Assembly: GCA_031216915.1 (NCBI GenBank)
Contig: CM062297.1
Coordinates: 175,512,356 to 175,576,355, forward strand
DNA from: Pictodentalium vernedei
Lineage: Eukaryota; Mollusca; Scaphopoda; Dentaliida; Dentaliidae
Length of the DNA stretch: 64,000 bases
Reading direction: 5' to 3'
Under the pieces are notes generated by a model, which did no database searches, was not told the origin of the DNA, and was given only the letters and a program-made list of their open reading frames with translations. Numbering within the stretch: the first letter of the stretch is position 1; the number at the start of each line of letters is the position of its first letter. Positions 38,711-50,350 of the stretch are shown one piece after another. The position numbers were made by a program, and so were the translations under genes.

Positions 38711-39179
38711 AAGGAGGCGAGTCGGTGAATATGAAACTTTTGAGATCAGGAATTTGGATTTGTTCTTAACTTTTCAACTAATCAGGAATTTTGTAAAAGC
38801 CAACGGAACAGAGGGAAACATCACAAAATGAGAGTCTATTGGACGTCAGGATATTGTTTGCGGTTTTAGTGATGGTGAGGCTGTTGCGGTTTTACTACGA
38901 CGATGTCATCTATGTCGCCTTTGTCACACTACCCTCACGCGTTCGTCGGACATCTCAGCATAGGTTCATTTGGTGTAAGAAACTCCCTAGTAATATGTGG
39001 GCTTGTTTTGGAGACAGACCCGCACCATTGAAATGTTTGTTTTTTTCTACCAAACTGCTTCTAGGTATACCTTGTTGATTTTTCTTCATAACAGATAGTC
39101 ACTAATTTACCTGTCAAATGTGTTGATGCCAATTTCAAAATACGGATCGCATTTTCCCCAAAGGAAATCACAATGTTTA

Positions 39180-39390
39180 GAATGGGCATTGAAATCTATG
39201 AATTTCACTTCCACAGTTCCACCACAGCTAACATCCTAAAATACACAAATAGAATAATATCGATCAAATACCTTGTAAAACTTTGGGGGAGCTCACTTCG
39301 AACCTACATTTCACCGCAGATAAAATTCTTCCAACAGAACCAGTTGCGGGTTTGTATTAAATCTTGCCTCCAATTCCAAAAGTCCTAACA
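39180..39390 (+). pseudogene. Possible LINE reverse-transcriptase fragment
   Basis: The frame reads YLVKLWGSSLRTYISPQIKF, resembling the conserved YGxxLWG segment downstream of the RT palm in LINE ORF2. It is too short and diverged to assign firmly. The stretch 38711-39179 shows nothing recognisable. Confidence 0.3.
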
Positions 39391-39929
39391 AGTCAAATTT
39401 GCACTAACACTACAGCCAGATCAATATAACATGTTGGCATACAGAACGTTTGCCAGATATTAAAGGTTTTGTTTTCTATTTTTGTTTTTTAGTTTGTTGT
39501 TTTGATTCGTTGTTTCCTCTCGTAGTAATTTCTTTTTGTGTAACAATTCGCTCAAAGGTCTTTTCAACAAATCTTATTTGCTCGATAACCCAATAACGGA
39601 TTTTTTCAGTAAAGGGTAATGCACGAGACCAACGATATTCGGCCAGATAATGGACTATAACTTGGTGGAATATCCAGGGCCGAGTTTATTAAAATAAAAA
39701 TTAATTAAATATTTCTTCGACATGTTTCGCTATTTTACAAAGTGACAAGCAATAAATCAAATATTTCGCACGTAATTACCAACTCGTTAATTTCTCTTTG
39801 GGCTAAAAATTGTGTGTCTGTTGTAATGTCGTAATATTTCAGTTTCATCGAACGCTTCAGCTCCAACTTGGGTTGTGAATGTGTCCAATGCTTTCTGTTC
39901 TATGGGAGAGATGAAACCATACAACACAA

Positions 39930-40015
39930 ACGATAAAGGCAGATTCGAACTAAGGACCTTTCGATAAGAAGGAAGGTCAGCGCGCTTACCACTTAGCTAC
40001 TTAGCCAATTAGCCA
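39930..40015 (-). mobile_element. tRNA-like SINE head
   Basis: The minus strand contains GCTAAGTGGTAAGCGCGCTG and AGTTCGAATCT at tRNA-like spacing. The stem ends do not pair well, so it is not called as a tRNA gene. Confidence 0.45.
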
Positions 40016-41367
40016 CAGCCCATCCGACATCAATGGGATAAACCTAATTAGGTTATATGCCACACTGAACCACAACTTGTACTGAACGATACGTAAACAC
40101 ATTTACGAGAAACAGTCTTTCAAAAAAACATGAAATGAAAAACACAATTTGCGAAAAAATACTTCGTTAAAAAGCCCATGAAGCATGGTCATATAAACTA
40201 CCGATTCGTTGGAGGTCATACAGATATTTATATTTTTTGAGAAATATAAACTAATTATTGGAAACGTTTCGAAAACATTTCAAATTTTGATCTGAGTGTT
40301 TGTTAACTTAAACAAGATTGGTCCAGTATATGATAACTCTTGCCTATGGCATCTTTTTGCACAAGCAGACAACGGAATCTATCAATAGACTGACATATAA
40401 TTCCCATTGTACTATTCATTTAGTTTCACCTTCACATAGAGAAGGTTATTCTGAGCGATACTGGTATGATCACCATAAATGTAAGTATAAATCTACTTAA
40501 TAGTGATGTGACCTTGATCGTTGACATGCAAATTGGTCCAGAATAAGTTAGAAGCAACTTATTTGCCAAGTGGGGCTACCATCGCTCTTACAGCTGCTGA
40601 GATCCCGGTCGCACACGAATACAAACATACATACGGACAGCCAGACGGACAACATCAGTCGCTGTATAGAAACCTAATTAACAATAGGTTGTTTTTAATG
40701 AAACTTTCAGAATTCTTAGGGTGTATTTTTGAGAATACTGCAGCAATTGCCATAAATGTGAACACTTTTCACTTAACTCCGTCCCTTTATGACATGTAAT
40801 TACATGTACATAACATCTTTGGGCTAACCTGTGTGCTAGATGTGACCACCTTTTCTTCCAAGAGATATAGTGCGTAACTACATACTTAAAAGCAAACACT
40901 AGAACAGGTAGATATTCTGTCAACGGAATTTGGATTATATGATGGTGTTTTCGCCTCCACTTAAATTACAGAGATGTTTTCCTAGAACAATGCTGCCATT
41001 GCCATATATGTGACATTTTTACTCATTGATCATTCGACGTGGACCTTTAATGTGTAGACCTGTCAATGTAGAAATGATCAGAACACCCTATGACCAACAT
41101 CTGTGCCATGCGAGGTCAGCATTGCTTCATTGATACACACAATCGAACAGACAGAGGGACGACACAAATCTCTATGCTCTCACCCAATTCACATTGGCTT
41201 GATTTGGGTTATTTGTGATTTTGCATCCACTTAAAATGTCTTGACTTTCAGTCTAATCACATGTCAATGCAACGTGATAATCATAATGTAGAATAAACAT
41301 GTGCGCTCTGCGTGTGCTTGACACCATTGCATTAATGTTAGTGACATATCGTGCGGATGTACATATA
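40016..41367. other. No recognisable gene
   Basis: Short frames without domains and no clear repeat unit. Confidence 0.35.
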
Positions 41368-42294
41368 TATATATATTCTTCAAAAAAAGAAACTGTACAT
41401 CGAAATCCCTCTGAACTATACATGTATAAAATTGGTCATGAACAATTTTTTAAATATATGTTATGGATTGTAATCAAATCATGAAATGCTTGTGTTGATG
41501 GGTCAGAATGTCTCACAAACACACGGAGAATTGAAAACATAACGCTCTGGCGACCTACGGTACAATTTGTGAAATAACGTGCCGATGGACGTTCCCGAGT
41601 GTATAGACGTCGGAACGAACGTTACGCCAATAACAGTGCACGTAAAGTTGATCGGTTTGGTGGCGGTAGTGTTATGGCGGGCGCTGGCATTAACCACGCT
41701 GCCCCGACAACACCTGTTCGAGTGGAGGGTAATCTAGCCGGTAGCGTTATGAGAGATGAAATCCTATCACGTCACGTTGTCTGAGCATTCATTCAATGGC
41801 GGCCTCTTTCGACATGGCATTACTCGACCAGATGTTGCGCGTGTTTGTAAAGCATTTCTTTAACAAAACAATATTCCTACTCTTCCCTGGCCAGCACGTT
41901 AATCTGACTTATCCCCCATTGAACACTTTTGGAATGAGCTTGACCGCCGCGTCCGTCAGAGACGGCAGAGATCACAGACACCCGAGGAACTCTTTGCGGC
42001 ACTTAAAGAGGAGTGGCAGAACATTCCACAGCCTGTAATTCAGACTCTGGTAGCATCTATGGATCGACGTTGCCACGCCGTTATCACTGCTCGTGATGGT
42101 CATACACGGTATTGACTTTCCACGGTTGTCAATGCAGTCATGTTTATGTGTGTCAATGACGTTTCACGTTTGCTTGTGTTTATGCCATTTGCAGAGTGAT
42201 GTTTCTACTTCCGTGTTTACCAAAAATTATCCATTTATAATCTGAGAACTTCTAGTGGAATTTCGATGTATAGTCTCTTATTTTGAAGAGTATA
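41368..42294 (+). mobile_element. Short Tc1/mariner derivative with TIRs
   Basis: Left TTCTTCAAAAAAAGAAACTG plus TACATCGAAAT is matched by the complement of the right end (TCTTCAAAATAAGAGACTA plus TACATCGAAAT near 42250-42290). Only about 930 bp long, it is an internally deleted copy. Its right end abuts the start of another element (GCTGAGTCAAAAAAGAAAG at 42299). Confidence 0.7.
41586..42114 (+). pseudogene. Tc1-like transposase fragment
   Basis: Two pieces are visible. One is the strand around FGGGSVMAGAGINHAA near 41660. The other is the C-terminus in another frame from about 41910, with LSPIEHFWNELDRRVRQR carrying the catalytic Glu and a tail ending RCHAVITARDGHTRY. The region between them is deleted or scrambled, so the second catalytic Asp is lost. 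Confidence 0.75.
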
Positions 42295-42500
42295 CACGCT
42301 GAGTCAAAAAAGAAAGTATAATATAAACTTTGGGGAGCATTTTTTTAGTATTATCGACTTTAATCCCAAACAAATTATTGTAAATTCATATTTAGTCTAG
42401 CTGTATGAATTTGAATAATTTCATATTTTTACTGTTGCCAGCGTCACGTCAGGACGCCGCAATTCAGAAATGGGGTGAAATGAAAAGTTCACACATGCAG

Positions 42501-43498
42501 TCAATAGAGTGTATGTATACCGTTTGCCTCTTGGGTGGCAAGACATCGACGGCGCATGGACCTGATAAGTCTCTGGATGTCGCCCTGTGGTATTGCGTTC
42601 CACTCCTGCCGTAGAACATTACGTAAATCGCCTATCGTCGGAAGATTATGAATCATACCCGACGGTCCAATTAATCCCAAGGATGCTCGATTGGTGACAA
42701 ATCTAACGAAAGAGGGGACGAGGGAAGAAGACCGATGCTCTGCTCCTCAAGAAAGTCACGACAGATGCGCGCCACGTGACATCGGGCATTGTCTTGCTGG
42801 AATAACTGCAATCCGCCTTTAGCGTTGAACAACGGGATAACAACAGCGTTAAGCATTTCGTTCCTATATCGCTGTCCATTCAGATTACCATCGATGAAGA
42901 TCAATTGCGTTCGATGGTGCAAGGAAATTCCGGCCCAAACCATTACACTACCCCCGCCGAAACGCAAGCATCGGAAAACCGTTCTCCTGGTTTGGCGATA
43001 CACTCTTGCCCTACCATCAGCGCGCCGTAGACAAAATTGTGATTTATCATCAAAAAGAGCTGTGCTCCAACGCTGCTGAGTCCAGCGAACACGCTGACGT
43101 GCCCATTCCATTCTGACGGCACAATGACGTTGGGTAAGGATTGGTCTGTGGGATGGACGCCTACTTCGGATGCCGTGTTCAGCGAGTCTGTTGCGGACAG
43201 TTTGTGCACTGATTCTATTGTTAGTTCTACTAGGAGTAATTGCTGCTGTCATCGTCGCCGGAAGGAAGCGATCCCGCAAGTGAGACGTCCTGATGTGTCG
43301 GTCTTGTGGAGGGGTCGTAACCCTTAGGCGACCTGAACGCGGTCGGTCGGCAGTAGATCCAGTGGTTCTACACCTTCCAATGTGACAGTCATTTGTGGCC
43401 ACAGTGACTCCGAACTCAGCAACGAGCTCATCTGGAGGCATCCTACCCTCATGCATACCAAAGGCACTCAATTTCTGATTTTCGGTTAACCTTGGCAT
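42501..43498 (-). pseudogene. Tc1-like DDE transposase, nearly intact
   Basis: It starts at 43498 (MPRLTENQKLSAFGMHEGRM). The N-terminal DNA-binding half is followed by the DDE core: ALFDDKSQFCLRR (first Asp), FGGGSVMVWAGIS, QQDNARCHVAR (second Asp) and DLSPIEHPWD (Glu). The frame stops at 42671-42673 just after the Glu. A further frameshift lies before the tail, which ends RRRCLATQEANGIHTLY at 42501. About 330 residues in all is close to the usual Tc1 length. The putative left end is at 42299 (GCTGAGTCAAAAAAGAAAG), but no matching right end was found beyond 43498. Confidence 0.85.
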
Positions 43499-43844
43499 TT
43501 TTTAAAATGTCGGACGTCAAAAACTAGCGTGTTTTCTCAATAACCCAGGCTCTCTAACACAACATAACACAACGACAGTCGTCGGTCTCCCATTCAATTT
43601 GACATTCTCGGATAGCACGTGCTATTTTGAAATCCGTAGCAAAATTGTATACGGCTGGGTGGACAACAACATGTCATTAAACTCTTTGCACGGTTTCTTG
43701 TCCACAAACATGCAACATGAGAACTATTATATTTCATCCTTTATGCTATTATTTCACATTTGTTTCTATTAAACTAGATGGCCCTATGTATAGGGTAACC
43801 TACGCGCATAGGTTTGAGGTACCGTACGACGTTTTAAACTATCT

Positions 43845-44185
43845 GATTGGGAGCGCGTTGCTCAGTGGTTACGGCATTGATCTTCAAAACCGATAGACCC
43901 TCGGTTCGATCCCCACCAGGGGTAACTTCGTTGTGTCCTTGGACAAGGCTCTTAGTCCAGATTGCCCTCGTGGGCGCTGTGTACTTATGCGCACTCTGCG
44001 GCGATGATGCACTTGTCGTCAAACAATGCTAACACGGCTCATGTGGAGTTAGTACATTGGGGAGTCTGACAGTTGCTCGGTAGTTCTCTCTGGGCACTTC
44101 CTCCACCCGTTACACTGTCCGACACGAGGTGACCCTGGCTGTCGAAAGTGAGTGACGTTAAACCCCGATAAGTAAATACATAAAT
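43845..44185 (+). mobile_element. Best-preserved tRNA-derived SINE
   Basis: It has a tRNA-like head with A box (TTGCTCAGTGGTTACGG) and B box (GGTTCGATCCCC), a core (GTGTCCTTGGACAAGGCTCT), the shared body GGGAGTCTGACAGTTGCTCG, and a tail GTTAAACCCCGATAAGTAAA. It is the reference copy for the degenerate ones at 3190, 15190, 15750 and 38440. The stretch 43499-43844 and the sequence 44186-44845 hold nothing I recognise. Confidence 0.75.
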
Positions 44186-44845
44186 TATCTGGTGGTTTTG
44201 TTTTGGGAACATTGTAATTGCTACAAATGTTCACATGTCGACTCATTTTATCCCGTGAGCTTGACCAACTATCCTTAAATGAAATTTAATCATCTAAGAA
44301 CCAAGATGTGTATCAAGTTAGGCCACTGTAGCTTTAACAGTAACAGAGACACCCGGTGAACACACACGTATTTAAACGGGTGTATCGAATATATCCATTG
44401 GCAAGGTAGACACCAATCGCTATTCTGTAAGCAAATTTGTAAAGGCGTGGGTTATTTGACGCGCTGTTATGGATTAGGTTTGAAAGAACGAACATATTAT
44501 CCATATGACCATGACCTTTGGGTTTTTACCTGAAAATGGAGCATTTATAAGAACACTTTAGGACTAACGTGTGACCAAAAATAACTACGGCCGTACATAT
44601 ACCTGTGTATTTAAATACAAACAAAGTGCAACAAACATGCAAACAAACAAACAGACAAACTACCGCGATTGCTCTTTTGTAACACATTTTACATTGGCTC
44701 GGCAGGGCTTATATTTCGTCTAAATTTGTGAGAATCCATTTGGATTCTCGTTAAAATGGTTGCGAGAATCCATACCTGCTATGAGTGTCCCAGGATCCCA
44801 TGACGCCACCAAGGTTCAACCACTGTTGTATACTGATAACACATG

Positions 44846-45115
44846 TTAACCTTTTACCCAACACACCTTTTTAATTTTTAAAACTAAATTTGATAATTTT
44901 TAAACAATAAATAATAAATATATGATAAAATAATTAAATGAACAATATTTACCAATAAAATCTTACAAATATGGCTGTCGTTGGAACCGGCTCAATGAGC
45001 CGGTTCCAATGACAGCCATATTTGTAAGATTTTATTGACAAAGTGTCAGGATACTTCAGGTTATGTTAGCATTTTGTTGGGTAATGTGTTTCTGCTGTGT
45101 TAGATAAAGGGTTAA
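44846..45115. mobile_element. Palindromic TTAA MITE, second subfamily
   Basis: It is bounded by TTAA at 44846-44849 and 45112-45115, with ends CCTTTTACCCAAC and GATAAAGGG. The central perfect hairpin has ~40-bp arms (ACAAATATGGCTGTCGTTGG and complement) meeting at GGAACCGGCTC / GAGCCGGTTCC. The ends resemble the 5716 copy but the arms differ, so this is a related subfamily. Confidence 0.72.
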
Positions 45116-46724
45116 ATTGACTCAATTCTATTCACGCGAATCCCACAGAGGTGCAGCGAGAATCTACATGGATTCTCGCCGGTTTTATTGCGCGAATCTT
45201 TGTGCGAATCGATTCTCGGATTCTCGTCGAAATATAAACGTTGCTCGGATTATTTGATGGGGTTTTAACGTTCATGTAAATTACTGAATATGATAATAAT
45301 AATACTCTATCTCACAAACATTATACATGGGGGGTGCTGTGGCGTTTACACGATAAAAAAGATGCAATGAATTTTACAAAAAGAATATGATTAGCTAACG
45401 ATCAGGCGCCACGCCCTCACTACAGCGTCGCCCCCCCCCCCCCCACCCCCCACCCCACCCAACCATTCTACGTAAGCACGTAGTGTCTTGCTGTTAGCGT
45501 ATTTACCGTCAGACAAACAAGCACACATACTACTGTAAACATTCGCTCACAGATGGGTTTCATGATAACGATGTGCCACCACACAGTTTGAGAATCTCTC
45601 CCCAAATATCTGTTATGTCAGCCAAGAATGTAAAGGCTATAGAGTCCTACTTTCAAATACATACTGCACAAAGCAACCTATGAACAAAATCCTGTCCCGA
45701 TCCGAGAAATCAACAGGAAAATTTACTTGTTTCCTTTTTGTAGAGATCGAAAAGTAGGTAGTTTCTCACACACTACCGAAACAAGATTTACACGTTTTGT
45801 GGCGTAACATTAGCATTTAATAAAACATGAATCTCTTCCGCCACAATATTCTTATTACATTGTTTTTAATGTCGCTTACTCCGCGGAAGAGGCTTGGGTT
45901 TGCGTAACCTACCACGTTCTGGCCATGAATATTTCTACATGTATGGAGCTTAGTGGCTACTCTCCTTTGATCTGCAGCCATATCATCAATATCTGTGTCA
46001 CGGGCACATGTTGTTTTGATGAGGTGGGAAAACTCCAGTCTTCCGCTCCGTAAACACTTTGTGTTACTGTTGTTCTTTTATTTCCAGATCTGAGCGAAAA
46101 TGTTCACATCAAGCGACTTTTCAGTTGTTTTTCAAAGTTAGGTGGTACAGAGTTGGGAACCAGTCGCACATAATAAAACCCGCTTTCTGAAAGGTTTGAT
46201 CTATTTCAGTTGTGATTTTTTTGTCATTTGCCTTATTCGTTGCTTTAAGCTAACTTTAATAGTGGGCTCTTGTCATCGACAAAAGATCGCAGCCAATTTG
46301 TTACAAGCCTACATTTAATAGCTATGGATAAGGAGTGTATCCCAAGTCCCGCCAGGACAGCAACATTGCAAGATTTGAAATACACTTGTAATGTAATCTA
46401 ACAGAATTCCCAGTGAACTTATTCTATACGTTTATAATTCGAATGAGTGGACTCACCTCCACATGCCTCACATTCATATACTTGTATGTACACAACCAAT
46501 AACTTTTATCTTACATTTATTTTCTATTTTGACGCTGACAAAAACATTCTTTTCAACCGGAAATGGGCTTTCAGCGCACTGCAGCGAAGCTTCTCCAAGC
46601 GGACAAAAGTACTCCCAAGTAGGTATTATTGGTGATCAATGAAGTTTTTCATCCTGTACGTGAATTCGCCAGACATTTTCCTGCCCAGTTTTTTCAAGAA
46701 TAACCTTTAGTTGTTTTGTTTGTC
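45116..46724. other. Gene-free flank of the Polinton
   Basis: GAGAATC/GATTCTC motifs cluster at 44730-44780 and 45130-45230 around the MITE. A poly-C tract is at 45431-45463. No gene was recognised. Confidence 0.4.
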
Positions 46725-46730
46725 GACAGT
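46725..46730. repeat. Polinton target-site duplication, left
   Basis: GACAGT directly precedes the left terminal repeat and is identical to 63545-63550. Six-base duplications are the rule for Polinton integrases. Confidence 0.93.
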
Positions 46731-47233
46731 AGTAGGTATATATTGCGGATTTACGACCACTTGTACATGTACGTGTACAACATACGTACACGATGCGTTC
46801 ACCAACGTGGAATTCAGTGTTAAATCACACGCTTGTTCACAAAACTGTACAATGGTCTTGAATCCCCCCATGTTTTTTTTTGTGACTCCAAGATAGCACT
46901 TTTAACGTTCAAATACTCGTGGTGAACGCGCGTTTTTAAAAAAAGGGTGAAATTGTACATCTTCACTTTTATCTTGTACTTAATTTTTGTCGACGTTCCC
47001 ATCGCAGATCAGACCATCGATCCATCGTTGGTGAACGCGAGCAAAAGCAAAAAATTCTGGGTCATCATCAAAAAACGGCCTGCGGATTCTAGACCAGTGG
47101 TCCAGAACCCGCAATTGTTTTGAGGCGGTGGGTTTTTCCCATTTATGACATTATTAGGGGAATTCCCCACTATGAGAATTCACAAACTCAGCTAATCGAG
47201 CGATCGGATCGCTCGATTCTCGTAAACTCGATC
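46731..47233. repeat. Left terminal inverted repeat of Polinton
   Basis: 503 bp matches the complement of 63043-63544 with few differences. It contains two self-complementary tracts: one near 46760-46800 (GTACATGTACGTGTACAACA) and a 25-nt near-perfect palindrome at 47194-47218 (arms AATCGAGCGATC). Confidence 0.95.
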
Positions 47234-47300
47234 ATACAGAGTTATCTCCCCTCGTCGTGGGGTGGGGGAATATCCTAGGAAATAAATAAAAGTGATCGAT

Positions 47301-47308
47301 ATATATAG
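47301..47308 (+). promoter_or_regulatory. TATA-like box before the first Polinton gene
   Basis: TATATATAGG lies about 80 bp before the ATG at 47386. Similar TATATATAAAGA-like boxes precede most genes of the element. Confidence 0.45.
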
Positions 47309-47385
47309 GAGAGAAAAAAATATAAATAAATATTTATTTAGAAAATTAAATATATTAAAAGATAATAAAAAAAAATACGTAAATC

Positions 47386-47760
47386 ATGAGCGATTCTCAG
47401 ACTATTAGAGCGAGGTTTCTTTTAAACATGCTGATGAGAGCATACGCAATCTGCGTGAACGAACAACTACGTCCCATCTTGTTAGAACGATGCGTCGGAT
47501 GTCGGGATTATCTAGACTTCGATCACGAGAATCATTCGTGTCTAACGATGGAAAGGGAAGATATGGTCGTCATGTATTTCGAACCAGCGTTCGAATGCGT
47601 TAAATTCAACGATGTGATCACGTTTTGGAAGAGATTAGTCTTCTGTAAGAATCGAGACAGGCCCACAGATTCGGAAGAACTGAAATTGGCACGTAGAAGT
47701 TTGACTTTAGAAGACAAGGGATGCATCAAGAAATTATTGCTGAACGAAGCATACGTCTAA
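47386..47760 (+). CDS. Conserved Polinton protein with Cys/His cluster, unknown role
   Basis: 124 residues, with ATG at 47386 as the first start after the left TIR. The visible signature is RCVGCRDYLDFDHENHSCL at about residues 35-53, a C-x2-C...H...C arrangement that could bind zinc. I associate a CxGC...DH...H.CL pattern with small Polinton proteins of several invertebrates, but the function is unknown. It reads on the plus strand in the same block as the capsid gene. The frame is open without lesions. The link to Polintons rests on position and on the motif. Confidence 0.65.
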   Translation: MSDSQTIRARFLLNMLMRAYAICVNEQLRPILLERCVGCRDYLDFDHENHSCLTMEREDMVVMYFEPAFECVKFNDVITFWKRLVFCKNRDRPTDSEELKLARRSLTLEDKGCIKKLLLNEAYV

Positions 47761-47861
47761 GTTTTTTTCGTTGATATAAAATAAGGGAGAGTAGAAAATA
47801 AAAAAAAAATAAATACACACATAAAATTTCTATCTAATATTAGAAGAAAAAAAACAAAAAA

Positions 47862-48518
47862 ATGAGAACCAGAAATAAATTGTATCCGACGTTAGTGGAC
47901 GACGAGGACGAGAAGCCGAACGGCGTTTTGCCGACGGCGCCATCGCTAGAAGAAAGAGAAAGAGGAGAGAGGTATCGCATCGCTCAAATCAGTAGAATCC
48001 ATTTGTATCTGACTCGAGAGAGAGATTCTCGTCGTTCCCTCAAGAAGAAGTATTCGCGTTTCGTGAAATTCGTCAACGCGATCGACACGACACTCATCAC
48101 GATTTCCATGGGTTAACACGCGGCCGGCATCGGATTGTTGTCGACCGGCATTCCGATCGTGTTGACCGTAGAAGGAGTGGCTCTCGCCGCCGGGTTGTTT
48201 AGCACGCTCGGAAACTTTTTGAGTAGGAAATTATATCTGAAGACGAGGAAACACGACAAGATTCACGTCTTGGCCGACTCCAAGATCGACACGATATCCG
48301 AAATGATCTCTATGGCGTTGAAAGATGGTAGGATATCGGACGGAGAATACTTCGCGATATTGAGCGAGAAAACGAAATACGATGCCATGAAAGAAGCCGT
48401 GAGAATCAAGACTCATCAGATCATCAAGGAAGAGATGAAGGATTCTCTCGTGGAAAAGGGGAGGAAAGAGGCCAGGGAGAAATTCAGTAAGATGATAGAA
48501 CTCAAGAGCAGCGATTGA
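47862..48518 (+). pseudogene. Conserved Polinton membrane-type protein, interrupted
   Basis: One reading frame of about 218 codons is broken by an in-frame TAA at 48114-48116. The first part is hydrophilic and Arg/Lys-rich. A hydrophobic Gly/Ala-rich stretch just after the stop (STGIPIVLTVEGVALAAGLF) may span a membrane. The C-terminal half is helical and charged (ISEMISMALKDGRISDGEYF). I recognise this layout, a basic head, a hydrophobic centre and a DGxISDxEF motif, from Polinton-encoded proteins of cnidarians and molluscs. Its role is unknown. A separate downstream gene starting at 48135 is possible but less likely, because both halves share a frame. Confidence 0.7.
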
Positions 48519-48539
48519 AAAAAAATATATATATATAAT

Positions 48540-48829
48540 AAGAACAGAATTTTAAAAACGAAAAACGGGTCTACGCGAATCTATATCCCGAGAGATCTAA
48601 GATCAGGAAGAAGTCTAGAACGCCGAAATTTGCGGTCGGCGATCGAGTGAGAATCTACGCTTATAAGAAGCACTTCGAAAAGGGTTATACTCCTCGATGG
48701 ACCTCGGAAATTTTCGTGATCATCAAAATATTTCACACCGATCCGGTGACTTACGAAATCGAAGCTTTGAATGGAGAAGAGATCATCGGAAAGTTTTACG
48801 AACAACAATTACAGAAGATGAAGTTTTGA
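48540..48829 (+). pseudogene. Polinton integrase, C-terminal domain only
   Basis: The frame opens at about 48540 with no ATG and reads KFAVGDRVRIYAYKKHFEKG, then WTSEIFVIIKIF and GKFYEQQLQKMKF. This is the SH3/chromo-like C-terminal domain of Polinton retroviral-type integrases, here roughly 85-90 residues. The zinc-binding N-terminus and the DDE catalytic core, normally some 250 residues or more upstream, are absent. Only about 20 bp separate this piece from the preceding gene, so an internal deletion removed the rest. The copy cannot integrate itself. Confidence 0.85.
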
Positions 48830-48887
48830 TGAAGAACACAAATTTTTTTTTTGTTTACTCTCTTTGACATTTTCTTGTTTACACACA

Positions 48888-48900
48888 TATATATATAAGA
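48888..48900 (+). promoter_or_regulatory. TATA-like box before the major capsid gene
   Basis: ATATATATATAAGA lies about 95-105 bp upstream of the capsid ATG at 48994. It belongs to the recurring motif of the element. Confidence 0.45.
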
Positions 48901-48993
48901 GTGAAAAAATACTAATAAAAAATAATTAAAAACTATTTTTTAGATAAAGAAAGCAAGTTAATTAATAAACAAAAAAACTAAAAATCCTTTAAA

Positions 48994-50268
48994 ATGACAA
49001 ATATACTAGATATAACACAAAGCATAGTGAAAGATGAAAGTATTCAAGAATATGAGGTTCACGAATACGAACCGGTAACCAGAACGAGTTTGAACAATGC
49101 GGGAGAGATAAGAATCAATGTCGAAACTCAAGATCTATTTGTACATCCTAGCGAGAGTTACATAGTGGTGCAGGGACGTCTCACCAAGGAAGATGGGAGT
49201 GACTACGCCGATGATGACACGGTTACTCTAGCTAATAATGGCATCATGCATCTACTCAGTAACATAAAATACATGCTATCCGGACAAGAGATAGAATCTG
49301 TGTTTCATCCCGGTCAGGCCACCACGATGTTCGGACTCTTGACGTATCCTGATGATTTTTCGAAATCCAGAGGACTTAATCAGTTGTGGGTGAAAGACAC
49401 CGTCGGCCCTGCTAGCGCAGGCGCCGCCTTGATATTCGACTACGTCGTCAAGACGTCCAGACCTAAAGGAACGTTTTCGTTCAGGATACCTTTGAAACAC
49501 ATCTTCAGATTTGCAGACGATTACAACAAGATCATGTACGGATTCAAACACAATCTGACATTGATTCGAAAAGGAAACGACGACGCAATAGTGAGACTCA
49601 CCGCAACCGATGCGGGTAAGATAACTCTACACAAGATATCGTGGTTCGTTCCGCACGTGGAGCCTTCGATCGTGGAGAAAGCGCGTCTCTACAAGATCAT
49701 AGAATCCAAGAGTAAATTATCCGTGGGATTTAGAATGAGACAGTGCGACACGGCTAGCATTCCTCTCTCCACGAATCACTTCGATTGGAGATTGACGGTG
49801 AAATCCGCTTCCAAGAGACCGCGTTTCATCGTGGTTGCGTTTCAGAGCGATAGGGACGGGTCTCAGGAAAAGAATGCGTCGCTGTTCGATCACTGCCATT
49901 TGAGAAACATGCAAGTGTTTCTGAACGCCACGAGATATCCAGCAATCGATTACAACACGTCGTTCGACAAGAACGAGTTCTCCAGACTGTACGGCGACGC
50001 CACTGATTTTAGAAAGAAGTATCGCGGTCTAGACGAATTGACGAGCAATTCTAACATATCTCCCAGCGAATACAAGTCGATGTATCCCATGTTCGTATTC
50101 GACGTCAGTAAACAGAGTGAATGACTCAAGAGTAGCATCTTAGACATTCAGATCAAGATGCAATTCGATAGGAATGGGCCGAGAAAAACCGAAGCCTTCG
50201 CCCTGGTCCTGTCGGACAGAGAATTACAATTCGAATTGGATGGAAATAAGATGTCGATCATTCGATGA
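48994..50268 (+). pseudogene. Polinton major capsid protein, one premature stop
   Basis: An open frame of 376 residues ends at TGA 50122-50124. The same frame then continues 47 codons to a second TGA at 50266-50268 with the expected C-terminal text (QFDRNGPRKTEAFALVLSDR), so the full length would be about 424. Recognised features are the N-terminal VHEYEPVTRTSLNN, the GQEIESVFHPGQATTMFGL block and the MYPMFVFDVSKQSE ending, all familiar from Polinton double jelly-roll capsid proteins. It forms the icosahedral shell in predicted Polinton virions. The stop could derive from a CGA codon by C-to-T change. It converges on the fibre-like gene across a hairpin. Confidence 0.85.
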
Positions 50269-50350
50269 GAGACAAGTGTGTGAAAAAAAATAAAAAAACA
50301 AAAAAAAATAAAAAGTAATGAGTTATTATTAAAAACAAAAAAACAAAAAA

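Noticed and set aside
42789-43327. Plus-strand frames overlapping the Tc1 transposase
   Set aside because: Shadows of the minus-strand transposase that carries the DDE motifs.
48135-48518. Independent 127-codon gene
   Set aside because: It is in frame with the preceding frame and the family layout spans both; a single interrupted gene is more likely.
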